This document shows, piece after piece, positions 56,217 to 64,000 of a stretch of DNA of 64,000 bases. This DNA is from Andreprevotia sp. IGB-42 (GTDB taxonomy: Bacteria > Pseudomonadota > Gammaproteobacteria > Burkholderiales > Chitinibacteraceae). Position numbers and translations under genes: made by a program. The stretch covers positions 1-64,000 of the forward strand of contig NZ_WXTX01000007.1 of the NCBI RefSeq assembly GCF_009848685.1, written 5' to 3'. The notes below the pieces were generated by a model that did no database searches, was not told where the DNA came from, and saw only the letters and a program-made list of their open reading frames with translations. Position 1 is the stretch's first letter; each line of letters begins with the position of its first letter.

Positions 56217-56798
56217 TTACATATCACTTGTATAAACGGGACCATCGCCACATTTTTGATACTGGCTGAAATCCCAATAGCGGCCTGTTGTTTTCGGCGG
56301 CCCTTGCCAGCCCATGGTGAGCAGCTCTTTTGCAATCAACTCATTCATGACGCCATGCCCCATCAATAATATTGGCTGTTGCGCGGCCAGCGCGGCGAGC
56401 CGCAGTGCGGCCTGCCGTGCGCGTTGCCTGCACTCATGTACTGATTCGGTACCACGTGCATAGCCAAACAGCCAGCCGATACGGAATAGTAGCGCCCATG
56501 CCTGTGCTGGCAGATATGGAAAGCGCCAGTTCGGGAAGGGTAGCTGTGCTTCGCAAAACAGCGCATCAACCAGGAAATCATCACGCCCCAACGCATGTGC
56601 CGATGACGCGGCACGGCTGGCAGTGCTGACGATCACCACCATTGCAGTGCGGGCCGCATCTACACAGGGTGCAGGCACGCCATGCTGTTCGACTTCGGAT
56701 GTATCGTACCGGGTGATCCAGCCGGCCATTTCCCGCGGGCTGATCCAGCCTGTGCGGTCCAGAACAGGTTTGCCGTGCCGCATCAGGGTAATTTGCAT
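56217..56798 (-). CDS. Histidine phosphatase superfamily protein
   Basis: The 193-residue protein has the RHG signature in LMRHGKPV (catalytic His near 8) and a second conserved His in LLMGHGVMNE (near 145). This is a branch-1 histidine phosphatase fold. The central region is shorter and more divergent than in phosphoglycerate mutases, so the substrate cannot be inferred. It lies downstream of amt on the same strand, with a 100-base gap. Confidence 0.8.
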   Translation of the reverse strand: MQITLMRHGKPVLDRTGWISPREMAGWITRYDTSEVEQHGVPAPCVDAARTAMVVIVSTASRAASSAHALGRDDFLVDALFCEAQLPFPNWRFPYLPAQAWALLFRIGWLFGYARGTESVHECRQRARQAALRLAALAAQQPILLMGHGVMNELIAKELLTMGWQGPPKTTGRYWDFSQYQKCGDGPVYTSDM

Positions 56799-56899
56799 GG
56801 ATTACGCCCTCAGTCTGGAATGACGCAACAAGCGTGGTCGCTTGTTATGGGCATGCACTATGCCATGCTCGGGCGTGTGGTGCCCTGAAGCGCTCCGCC

Positions 56900-58102
56900 T
56901 TACCAACTGGTCTCGCGCTCCGGCGAAGCTGAAATCTTGTGGATGGACAGATCCGCGCCGTGGAATTCATCCTCTTCATCCAGCCGCAGGCCGACGGTTT
57001 TCTTCAGGATGCCATACACCAGCAGGCCACCCAAAAACGCCACCACGATGCCCAGCACGGTGCCGGTGACTTGCGCCCAGAAGCTGACGCCGCCCAGGCC
57101 GCCCAGCGCGGGCAGGCCGAACAGGCCAGCGGCGATACCACCCCAGGCGCCGCACAGGCCGTGTAGCGGCCATACGCCCAGTACGTCGTCGATTTTCCAG
57201 CGGTTTTGCGTGAGGGTGAACAGCCAGACGAACGCGGCACCGGCTACGCCGCCGACAAACAGGCTGCCCAGCGGGTGCATGATGTCCGAACCCGCGCACA
57301 CGGCCACCAGGCCCGCCAGCGGGCCGTTGTGGATGAAGCCGGGGTCGTTCTTGCCCACCCACATGGCAGTGAGCGTGCCACCCACCATGGCCATCAGCGA
57401 GTTCATGGCGACGAGGCCGGAGATGCCGGCCACCTTTTGCGCGCTCATCACGTTGAAGCCGAACCAGCCGACGATGAGTATCCATGCACCCAGTGCCAGG
57501 AAAGGGATGCTCGAAGGTGGATGTGCGGCCATGCCGCCATCCTTGTGGTAGCGGCCACGGCGTGCGCCCAGCAGCAGCACGGCCGCCAGCGCAATCCAGC
57601 CGCCCACCGCGTGCACCACTACCGAGCCGGCAAAGTCATGGAAGGGCGCGCCAAACGCGCTGGTAAACCAGTCCTGCACGCCGTAGTTGTTGTTCCACAT
57701 CATGCCTTCGAAGAACGGGTACACCAGGCCGACCAGCGCAAACGTGGCGGCCGATTGCGGGTGAAACCGCGCGCGTTCGGCGATGCCGCCGGAAATGATG
57801 GCGGGGATGGCCGCGGCAAAGGTCAGTAGGAAGAAGAACTTCACCAAGCCGTAGCCGCTGTGCTGCGCCAGCACGCTGGCCGGGGCGAAGAAGTGCACGC
57901 CATAGGCGATGCCATAACCGATGAAAAAATAGGCAATGGTCGATACGGCGAAGTCGGTCAGGATCTTGACCAGTGCATTGATCTGGTTCTTCTTGCGGAC
58001 GGTACCAAGCTCAAGAAATGCAAAGCCGGCGTGCATGGCCAGGATCATGATGGCGCCAAGCAGCACGAACAGTACATCGTTGCTGGAAAAGGATTGCGGC
58101 AT
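56900..58102 (-). CDS. amt: Ammonium transporter
   Basis: ATG 58102 (MPQSFSSNDVLF) with GGAG upstream gives 400 residues with eleven predicted membrane helices. Signatures include ELGTVRKKNQ, the Phe-gate and twin-His segments (AFHDFAGS-like AP-F-HDFAGS and HPLGSL), and WFGFN. It conducts ammonium or ammonia into the cytoplasm. No glnK is adjacent, which is unusual for proteobacterial amtB loci. A sigma-54 promoter and two NtrC-like sites lie upstream (58203-58342), so expression should rise under nitrogen limitation. Confidence 0.93.
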   Translation of the reverse strand: MPQSFSSNDVLFVLLGAIMILAMHAGFAFLELGTVRKKNQINALVKILTDFAVSTIAYFFIGYGIAYGVHFFAPASVLAQHSGYGLVKFFFLLTFAAAIPAIISGGIAERARFHPQSAATFALVGLVYPFFEGMMWNNNYGVQDWFTSAFGAPFHDFAGSVVVHAVGGWIALAAVLLLGARRGRYHKDGGMAAHPPSSIPFLALGAWILIVGWFGFNVMSAQKVAGISGLVAMNSLMAMVGGTLTAMWVGKNDPGFIHNGPLAGLVAVCAGSDIMHPLGSLFVGGVAGAAFVWLFTLTQNRWKIDDVLGVWPLHGLCGAWGGIAAGLFGLPALGGLGGVSFWAQVTGTVLGIVVAFLGGLLVYGILKKTVGLRLDEEDEFHGADLSIHKISASPERETSW

Positions 58103-58178
58103 GAAGAACTCCAATCAGGGTGCCAGTTTTGGGCATTGCATCCGGGTTTGGTGCGTGGCTTGCGTGCATATGCGGGCG

Positions 58179-58199
58179 TGGTGCATGTGCGATGCACCA
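58179..58199. repeat. Perfect palindrome at the amt transcription start
   Basis: TGGTGCAT (58179-58186) and ATGCACCA (58192-58199) flank GTGCG. Its arms point in the opposite order to an NtrC site, so it is either a leader hairpin or an operator for another protein. Confidence 0.45.
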
Positions 58200-58202
58200 A
58201 AA

Positions 58203-58218
58203 AGCAAGCGTTGTGCCT
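58203..58218 (-). promoter_or_regulatory. Sigma-54 (RpoN) promoter of amt
   Basis: On the minus strand AGGCACAACGCTTGCT matches the -24/-12 consensus TGGCAC-N5-TTGCW at all but one position, with the required GG-N10-GC spacing. Predicted transcription start is near 58192, about 90 bases before the amt ATG. Confidence 0.8.
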
Positions 58219-58283
58219 GGTTGGTTAGGCTGTTGTTTTTAAATGATTTATCGTTTTTTACGTGATGAATGTCATCTGGTTTG

Positions 58284-58342
58284 TGCACCGCAACGATGCA
58301 TTTGCGGAAGGTGTGGCGGAATTTGTGTTCCGTATTGGTGCA
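58284..58342 (-). promoter_or_regulatory. Two NtrC-like binding sites upstream of amt
   Basis: TGCACCGCAACGATGCA (58284-58300) matches the NtrC consensus TGCACC-N5-GGTGCA at 11 of 12 specified bases. TGTTCCGTATTGGTGCA (58326-58342) matches at 10 of 12. Their centres are 42 bases apart (four helical turns) and about 100 and 142 bases upstream of the predicted start, close to the arrangement at the enteric glnA promoter. An AT-rich stretch (58228-58260) between them and the promoter could be an IHF-type bend. Confidence 0.7.
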
Positions 58343-58486
58343 TGTGGCGTGAATGGTGCGGTGATGGTGGTGCGTTGAGCGTCTGGGATGCTCCAGATCA
58401 GACCGCGACTATCCGGATGACGTTTGGCGGTAGCACTTCATGCCTTGCCCAGGCAGAGCATGCGCCGGCAGCCATGGCCGCGGGCA

Positions 58487-59047
58487 TCAAGGCAAGGTGC
58501 GGGCCGCGTGATGGATACGCGCCAGCAGGCGGCGCCGGATCAGCCCGCTCACCGGCCGGATCAGGCACCAGTAGGGCAGAAAGCGCAGGTAGGACAGCCG
58601 GTCATTGCAGAAGATGCGGGTTTCCGTGCTCAGGCGGTGCTGCCCGTCTGCGCCGGTTTCGATGCGGAAATTGAGCACCAGCTTGGGTGTGCCGCGGTTG
58701 CTGAAGTGACTGAACGCCGTAGCGTCCGCCATCGGCACCAGGCCGTAATCGAAGCGCCAGAATTTGCCCACCGCCCCCAGCGCGATTTCGTGATCGGCAT
58801 CGCGCCCCAGCAATACGAAATCCCCCAGCCCGAATGCACCGCGGTTGGCCAGCCGGTTGCCACCACCCAGCTTGCCCAGTGCGCGGCTGGGCCATTCGCG
58901 CAGCTTGATGAAGCGTTGCATCCACGGGTCGTCGGTGATTTCCGGCTGCATCACGGCATCCATCAACGCGGCAGGCGGCGCATCCACCGGCAAGCTATGG
59001 CGTTCACGGAACTGGAATACGGGCAGGTAGGTATCAATAAGCGACAT
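58487..59047 (-). CDS. Hypothetical protein of an FxRExH family, 186 aa
   Basis: The soluble product begins MSLIDTYLPVFQFRERHSLPVDAP and contains LGAVGKFWRFDYG and a C-terminal LSTETRIFCND...YWCLIRPVSGLIRRRLL. That combination recurs in short uncharacterised proteins of actino- and proteobacteria, probably with an SRPBCC-like ligand-binding fold (inference from pattern). Composition matches the chromosome. It is followed on the same strand by the MCP gene. Confidence 0.7.
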   Translation of the reverse strand: MSLIDTYLPVFQFRERHSLPVDAPPAALMDAVMQPEITDDPWMQRFIKLREWPSRALGKLGGGNRLANRGAFGLGDFVLLGRDADHEIALGAVGKFWRFDYGLVPMADATAFSHFSNRGTPKLVLNFRIETGADGQHRLSTETRIFCNDRLSYLRFLPYWCLIRPVSGLIRRRLLARIHHAARTLP

Positions 59048-59157
59048 GGCAGTGCATCAACGGGTGTGTGGGTACGCATGGCAGCATGCGCCAATACCGG
59101 GCAAAAAGCAGCCAGAGAGCGGGGTTGTGGAGGGCGCGGTGCTGTTGATGCCGGCGC

Positions 59158-60779
59158 TTACAAACGGAAGCGGTTCACCACGTCCTGCAGTGCCTGGCCG
59201 GACGTGGCCAGTTCGTGCAATGTGCCGCGCGTGCGTTCCAGCGCAGCTTCGGTTTGCTCTGCCTGGCGATTGATCTGCTCGGCCACCTGGGCAATCTGCT
59301 CGGCAGCGGCGCTTTGCTCGCGGGTGGCGCCGGAGATTTCACTGACCTGGCTGGCGGCGCTGCGCATGTCGGCCTGCATGGCGCCAAAGCGTTCGGCAAT
59401 GCCGCCCACCAGTGCCCGGTTGTGTTCGACGGTGTGGCTGGCGGTATCCATGCGGGTGACGGCGTTATCGGTTTCGCTGCTGATCTTGTGCAGCAGGGTT
59501 TCGATTTCTACCGTCGATTGCGTGGTGCGCTCGGCCAGCTTGCGTACTTCGTCTGCCACCACGGCAAAGCCGCGTCCTTGCTCGCCAGCACGCGCGGCCT
59601 CGATGGCCGCATTGAGCGCCAGCAGGTTGGTCTGGCCGGCAATGGCCTTGATCGATGCAAGGATTTGCGTGATCTGGCGTGATTCCTCGGCCAGGCTGCC
59701 CATGGCAGTGCCCAGTTCCTGCATGGTGCCGGCCATCTGCCGGTTGGCGCTGTCCAGCTCGCGCATGGCGGTGGCGCTGTCCTGCGCGCTGGCATCGGCC
59801 TGCTTCACCGTGCTTTCCACCTGATGCGCATGCTCGGCAATGCTGCTGATGCCCACCGTCACTTGCTGGATGGTGGCGGCGGAGCTGGCGGCCATGCCGG
59901 TTTGCGCACGTGCCTCGCTAGATAGCTGCGTGGTGACGTTGCCGATGGCATCTACGCCGTTGCCCAACTGGCGGGTTTGCGTTTGCACCACTTTGATCAG
60001 CCGGTGCAGCTCGGCCACGAACTGGTTGAATGCGCCGGCGATGCGGCCGGTTTCGTCCGTGTCGTTGGCGGGCAGGCGCACGGTCAGGTCGGCCTCGCCG
60101 CTGCCCAGCTTCTGCACCGCCATCAGCAGCGCATCCAGCGGGCGTACCACCAGGTTGGATAGCCAGAACGATGCCGCCACCGCCACCGCGATCAGGATGG
60201 TGGCCAGCAGCAGCGCATGCAGCAGCAACCCGTTCAGCCGGGCGTGCACGTCGTCCAGCTTTGCATCGGCCACCGCGACGATGGTTTCGCCGCTGGCGCT
60301 GGTAAAAGGCTGGTACACCGAGCGGAAGCTGCCGTAGCTGTCGGTGTAAACGAAGAATTGCCGCTCTTTGCTGCTGAACGCGGCTTTCAGGCCGTCGTTA
60401 TAGGTTTCATACGGCTTGAGGTAATACTCGGCTGCCGCTTGCTGCATTTCTTCATCCGATAGCGAAGCACGTACACCGGTTTGCCGTCGCGCAGCGCAAA
60501 TGCATACACATACGGCACGCCCGCCTCCTTGGCGTAGCGGCTGAGCGACACCGACAGCGTGTGCATTTTTTTCAGATCAGCCTGCTCGCGCGGCGGCAAT
60601 TTGTCGTGGAAGCCTTCGCCGACGATGAAGCGATACGTGGATGCCGCAGTCACCAGCAGGGCATCAATGTCCTCCAGTGCCAGCGCACGCTCCTCGCGGT
60701 AGCTGAAAAAGGTGAAGGTGGTCACGATGAAGATGACCAGCAGGATCAGTACCCAGCGGATTTTCAGTTTCAGGCTCAT
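59158..60779 (-). pseudogene. Methyl-accepting chemotaxis protein gene with a single-base frameshift
   Basis: From ATG 60779 (MSLKLKIRW) the first frame encodes a membrane helix (about 8-28) and the start of the periplasmic sensor, reading [17 protein letters not shown]. The other frame continues [20 protein letters not shown] and runs through a second helix, HAMP and the full signalling hairpin ([22 protein letters not shown]) to 59158. One base missing near 60474 separates them; inserting one base after TA would give [12 protein letters not shown]. If real, the receptor is inactive; if an error, it is a normal MCP of about 540 residues. Confidence 0.85.
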
Positions 60780-60870
60780 GGTTTGCCTCGGCAACTTGAT
60801 GTATTGCATTAACTTCTGACTGTAGCCTTGTCATCGGCGCGTAACACCAGATCATCAGCCGCAAAATGCA

Positions 60871-60895
60871 AAAAGCCGGCACAAAGCCGGCTTTT
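60871..60895 (-). terminator. Terminator of ppa
   Basis: AAAAGCCGGC (60871-60880) pairs with GCCGGCTTTT (60886-60895) around ACAAA. The tract is T-rich in the minus direction. Confidence 0.85.
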
Positions 60896-60919
60896 CCGTT
60901 GCGTGGCGGGCAAAACAGC

Positions 60920-61450
60920 TTATTGCTGCTTGGCGCGCTCGAAGCTGGCAACGATTTCGGCTTGTGCAGCAGCCTTGTCGCCCCAATCGGTCACTTTTAC
61001 CCACTTGCCCTTTTCCAGATCCTTGTAGTGCTCGAAGTAGTGCTTCACTTGCGCCAGCAGCAGTTCCGGCAGGTCTTCCAGCTTCTGGATGTGCGCGTAC
61101 ATTGCACACACTTTCTCGACCGGCACGGCGATGACCTTGGCATCCACGCCCGATTCATCTTCCATGCCCAGCACGCCCAGCGCGCGGCACTTGATGACCA
61201 TGCCTGGTGCCAGCGGGAACGGGGTGTACACCAGCACGTCGGTGGGATCACCATCCAGCGACAGTGTATGCGGCACGAAGCCGTAGTTCATCGGGTAAGA
61301 CATGGAAGTGCCGACGAAGCGGTCGACGATGATGCAGCCGGCTTCCTTGTCGAATTCGTACTTGATCGGCGCAGCATTGGCCGGGATTTCGATGATGACG
61401 TTGAAGTCGTTCGGCAGGTCCTTGCCGGCGGGGATCTTGCTGATGTCCAT
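60920..61450 (-). CDS. ppa: Inorganic pyrophosphatase (family I)
   Basis: The 176-residue protein has the family I landmarks: [48 protein letters not shown] with the metal-binding aspartates, and a C-terminal [11 protein letters not shown]. It hydrolyses pyrophosphate released by biosynthetic reactions. Length is typical for the soluble bacterial hexameric enzyme. A good terminator follows. It is upstream of the MCP gene on the same strand. Confidence 0.96.
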   Translation of the reverse strand: MDISKIPAGKDLPNDFNVIIEIPANAAPIKYEFDKEAGCIIVDRFVGTSMSYPMNYGFVPHTLSLDGDPTDVLVYTPFPLAPGMVIKCRALGVLGMEDESGVDAKVIAVPVEKVCAMYAHIQKLEDLPELLLAQVKHYFEHYKDLEKGKWVKVTDWGDKAAAQAEIVASFERAKQQ

Positions 61451-61561
61451 GGGATGTCCTGATCGGTAAACGGTGCGAAACGGGCGCGATTATAAATCAA
61501 ACAGCTTTAGATCGTATGTGTGCCGTACGCCAACAGTCAGCAAGAGCACCTGCCAGCGGTT

Positions 61562-62425
61562 TCAGCGCTGCTGCCAGTGCTTTTGCCAGTAGCCGTTCAG
61601 CCACAGCGCAAACGCAATCACCGCGCCGCCTGCCAGCAGGCGCAGCAGGTCTTCGTGGCTGTTCCACAGCAGCATGTGGATGGCGATGCCGGTGGGGATG
61701 TGCATATTGTTCATCGCCCCCAGTATGCCGGCATCCACCAGCGTGGCGCCCTTGTTCCACCAGTAGAAGCCGAGTGCGGAGGATGCCAGGCCCATGTAGA
61801 CCAGCACGCCCCACTGCAGCGCGGTGCTGGGCAGCCTGGCCGCGTTGCCGAACAGCAGGAAGGACGGCAGCGCAATCAGCAGTGCCCCGGCAAAGAACCA
61901 GCCGAAGCTGGCGCTGGCCGGCAGCGTGGTGGGGTAGCGTTGCAGCAGGCGCTTGTAGCCGACCTGCCCCAGCGCGAACGAGAGGTTGGCCAGTTGCAGC
62001 ATCAGGAAGCCGGTGAGGAAATCACCGCCGATGTCGTTGTAGCGGATGATCAGCGAGCCGGCGATGGCGATCAGCGCGGCCACGCTGGTACGCAGTGTGA
62101 AGCGGCGCTCGAACGCATCGTCGATCAGCGTGATGAAGATCGGCGTGAAAATGGTGAACAGCAGCACTTCGGGCACCGTCAGCCAGGCGAACGAGCGGTA
62201 AAGCAGCAGATAGGTGACGCCGAACTGCAGCGCGCCGGCCAGCATGGTGCCGGTGATACGTTGCCACGGTATGCCGCGCCAGCGGGTGAACGGCAGGAAC
62301 ACCACGCCGGCCAGCAGCACCCGGGTGAGCACGGCAAAGTCGCTGTCGACACGGCCGGCCAGGTATTCGCCGATCAGGTTGAACGACAGCGCCCAGATCA
62401 GGGTGATGGCGGCAAGGTAGCGCAT
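61562..62425 (-). CDS. EamA/DMT-family transporter
   Basis: ATG 62425 (MRYLAAITLIWALSFNLIGEYLAG) gives 287 residues with ten membrane helices in two EamA halves, as in RhaT/YicL-type carriers. The conserved VPEVLLFTIFTPIFITLI in the first half and ALGFYWWNKGA plus NNMHIPTGI in the second fit the family. It probably exports a small metabolite or amino acid; no substrate clue is visible. The upstream in-frame extension to 62515 has no ribosome-binding site. Confidence 0.88.
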   Translation of the reverse strand: MRYLAAITLIWALSFNLIGEYLAGRVDSDFAVLTRVLLAGVVFLPFTRWRGIPWQRITGTMLAGALQFGVTYLLLYRSFAWLTVPEVLLFTIFTPIFITLIDDAFERRFTLRTSVAALIAIAGSLIIRYNDIGGDFLTGFLMLQLANLSFALGQVGYKRLLQRYPTTLPASASFGWFFAGALLIALPSFLLFGNAARLPSTALQWGVLVYMGLASSALGFYWWNKGATLVDAGILGAMNNMHIPTGIAIHMLLWNSHEDLLRLLAGGAVIAFALWLNGYWQKHWQQR

Positions 62426-62576
62426 TGGCGGCTCCGGTTCGGGGGGTAAAAACAGCGAGCGGCGATTTTGCCAGCACCGCGCGTTGCGTGCAGCCAAAAA
62501 TACCGCACTGCACAAGCCAAACCATCACGAATGCAACTTACAATGAGTGCATCGACATTGCCTGCCTGGGCGCCGG

Positions 62577-64000
62577 ATGAAACAACACTACCTCAATGCC
62601 TTGTTCGATCCGAAAACCGTGGCAGTGATCGGCGCGTCCGAGACGCCCGGCGCGGTAGGCACCACGGTGTTTGCCAATCTGGTCGAGGCCGGCTTCAACA
62701 CTGCCAAGCTGTTTCCGGTCAACCTCAACCGCGCCAGCGTGCTGGGCGTGGCCGCGTTCAAGGACGTGCGCAAGATCAAGCAGCCGGTGGACCTGGCCAT
62801 CATCACCACGCCCGCCAAGACCCTACCGGCGCTGGTGGAGGAATGCGGCAAGGCCGGCATCCGCGCGGTGGTGATCATGTCGTGCGATTTCGTCGGCACC
62901 GATGCCAAGGCCAAGCGCTTGCTGGACCGCATCCGCGCGCGCGCGCGCCAGTACGGTATCCGCATCATCGGCCCCACGGTTTTTGGCATGGCGCGGCCGG
63001 TAAGCAAGCTGGCTGCCGGCAACTACAACGGCAAGATCAAGGCCGGCAACATGGCGCTGCTGTCGCAATCGTCGTCGGTCACGTCCGCCATCCTCGATTG
63101 GGCGGAATCGCACGAAGTGGGCTTTTCCACCGTGGTATCGCTGGGCAGCGCCGCCGATGTGGACGTGGGCGAAACGCTCGACTACCTGGTGGCAGATCCG
63201 AAAACGCACAGTATCCTGCTGTATATCGAAGACCTGCACGATGCACGCATATTGATGTCTGCGCTGCGGGCGGCGGCGCGCTCCAAGCCGGTGATGGTGC
63301 TGAAGGTGGGCCGCTATGACGAGCCGGTGAAACTGGCACGCACGCACTCCGAGCAGCTGATCGGCCGTGACGACGTATTCGATAGCGCCTTGCGCCGCGC
63401 CGGCATCCTGCGCCTGCGCTCGATCAACCAGCTGTTTACCGCTGCGCGCGTGCTGGGTGGCTCGTACAAGACCAAGGGCCGTCGCCTCGCCATCATCACC
63501 AACGGCATCGGCGCCGGGCTGATGGCGGTGGACCGTGCGCGCGATCTGCACGTGGAGATGCCGCACCTGACGCCGGAAACGGTGGCAAAGCTCGATACCT
63601 TTTTGCCGCCACAATCGAGCCACGACAACCCGATCGATATCCTAGGCAATGCAGCGCCGGAGCGCTTTCACGCCGCGACCGAAGCCGTGTTGCATGATCC
63701 GAATGTGGATGGCGTGCTGGTGGTGTTCACCCCGCAAGCCGGTACCGATCACATGGCAACCGCCGAGGCGATGATCGCGCTGAAGAAAAGCAGCGACAAG
63801 CCGCTGCTGCTGGCGTGGATCGGCGGCAAGAAGGTGGATGCCAGCCGCAAGCTGCTGGGCAAGCACAACTGTGCGTACTTCCACGCTCCCGAGCAGGCGG
63901 TGGAGGTGTTCTATTCACTGGCGGCGTGGCAGTACAACCAGCAACTGCTGCTGCAGACGCCGGGCCCGCTGGGCGAGTGGGAAGCACCGGACCTGGAAAC
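62577..64000 (+). CDS. Acyl-CoA synthetase (NDP-forming) / Pat-like protein acetyltransferase, partial
   Basis: The frame opens at ATG 62577 (MKQHYLNALFDPKTVAVIGA) and runs off the right edge with about 474 codons in the window. It starts with a CoA-binding Rossmann domain (SETPGAVGTTVFANL). Succinyl-CoA-ligase-like repeats follow, with LLSQSSSVTSAILDWA and ITNGIGAGLMAVD. This architecture is shared by ADP-forming acetyl-CoA synthetases and by Pat/YfiQ lysine acetyltransferases, which add a C-terminal GNAT domain. The missing 3' part would decide. The catalytic-loop histidine of active ligases appears replaced (IIGPTVFGMARP), which favours Pat. Confidence 0.85.
   Translation, partial: MKQHYLNALFDPKTVAVIGASETPGAVGTTVFANLVEAGFNTAKLFPVNLNRASVLGVAAFKDVRKIKQPVDLAIITTPAKTLPALVEECGKAGIRAVVIMSCDFVGTDAKAKRLLDRIRARARQYGIRIIGPTVFGMARPVSKLAAGNYNGKIKAGNMALLSQSSSVTSAILDWAESHEVGFSTVVSLGSAADVDVGETLDYLVADPKTHSILLYIEDLHDARILMSALRAAARSKPVMVLKVGRYDEPVKLARTHSEQLIGRDDVFDSALRRAGILRLRSINQLFTAARVLGGSYKTKGRRLAIITNGIGAGLMAVDRARDLHVEMPHLTPETVAKLDTFLPPQSSHDNPIDILGNAAPERFHAATEAVLHDPNVDGVLVVFTPQAGTDHMATAEAMIALKKSSDKPLLLAWIGGKKVDASRKLLGKHNCAYFHAPEQAVEVFYSLAAWQYNQQLLLQTPGPLGEWEAPDLE

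Noticed and set aside
58107-58122. Second sigma-54-like element (TGGCACCCTGATTGGA) near the amt ATG
   Set aside because: The -12 part is GG instead of GC, and it overlaps the ribosome-binding site.
58179-58199. Palindrome as an NtrC site
   Set aside because: The arms are in the order GGTGCA...TGCACC, opposite to the NtrC consensus; it is kept only as a palindrome of unknown role.

Overview
The window looks like chromosomal DNA of a GC-rich (about 60% by eye) Gram-negative betaproteobacterium. The Sec, Tat and lipoprotein signals, DsbC, MltF, LprI and MCP genes all point to a two-membrane cell. A secreted GH19 chitinase with three chitin-binding modules, and a Tat-exported phospholipase C ending in a CBM5/12-like module, suggest a chitin degrader of the Neisseriales/Chitinibacteraceae type; this placement is inference, not a search result. 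Apart from the extreme left edge the DNA reads as ordinary, densely packed chromosome. No CRISPR array, rRNA, insertion sequence or integrase was seen.

Layout. 1-1.6 kb: unrecognised small genes next to the 3' end of a tRNA-Ser(CGA), possibly the edge of an island. 2.1-7.1 kb: mltF, gltX and nagZ (murein turnover plus glutamyl-tRNA synthetase) and a Lys/Ala-rich exported protein. 7.1-16.6 kb: DUF2846 lipoprotein, recQ, TPR protein, a very large M48 membrane protease, then WYL regulator / SRPBCC / EVE genes and Dabb, AlaX-type editing and MOSC genes. 16.7-23.1 kb: comEC, GH19 chitinase, and an RstAB-like two-component pair. 23.3-32.8 kb: serine hydrolase, peroxiredoxin, exported methyltransferase-like protein, aminotransferase, a MarR-MFS efflux operon with a clear operator, a UbiH-family monooxygenase and dsbC. 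33.1-40.2 kb: a large S8 protease lipoprotein and a multidomain phospholipase C. 40.2-45.1 kb: a two-gene operon of an MpaB/DUF2236-type oxygenase and a seven-TM protein resembling PaxB/AndB-type terpene cyclases, divergent from a hybrid histidine kinase. 46.2-49.8 kb: AI-2E transporter and a three-gene operon of MGDG-synthase-like glycosyltransferase, membrane protein and Cys-dependent phosphatase. 50-56.8 kb: LprI, tas, TraB/GumN and envelope/stress proteins including a 24-residue membrane peptide. 56.9-64 kb: amt with a readable sigma-54/NtrC promoter, a frameshifted chemotaxis receptor, ppa, an EamA transporter and the start of an acyl-CoA synthetase/Pat-like gene that leaves the window.

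Points of most interest: (1) the MpaB-like oxygenase plus transmembrane terpene-cyclase-like operon, a pairing of families best known from fungal meroterpenoid chemistry; (2) the phospholipase C-LamG-LamG-CBM fusion; (3) the coupled glycolipid-type operon; (4) the sigma-54/NtrC control region of amt; (5) three genes each broken by what looks like a single-base indel, which may be pseudogenes, switching tracts or assembly errors.
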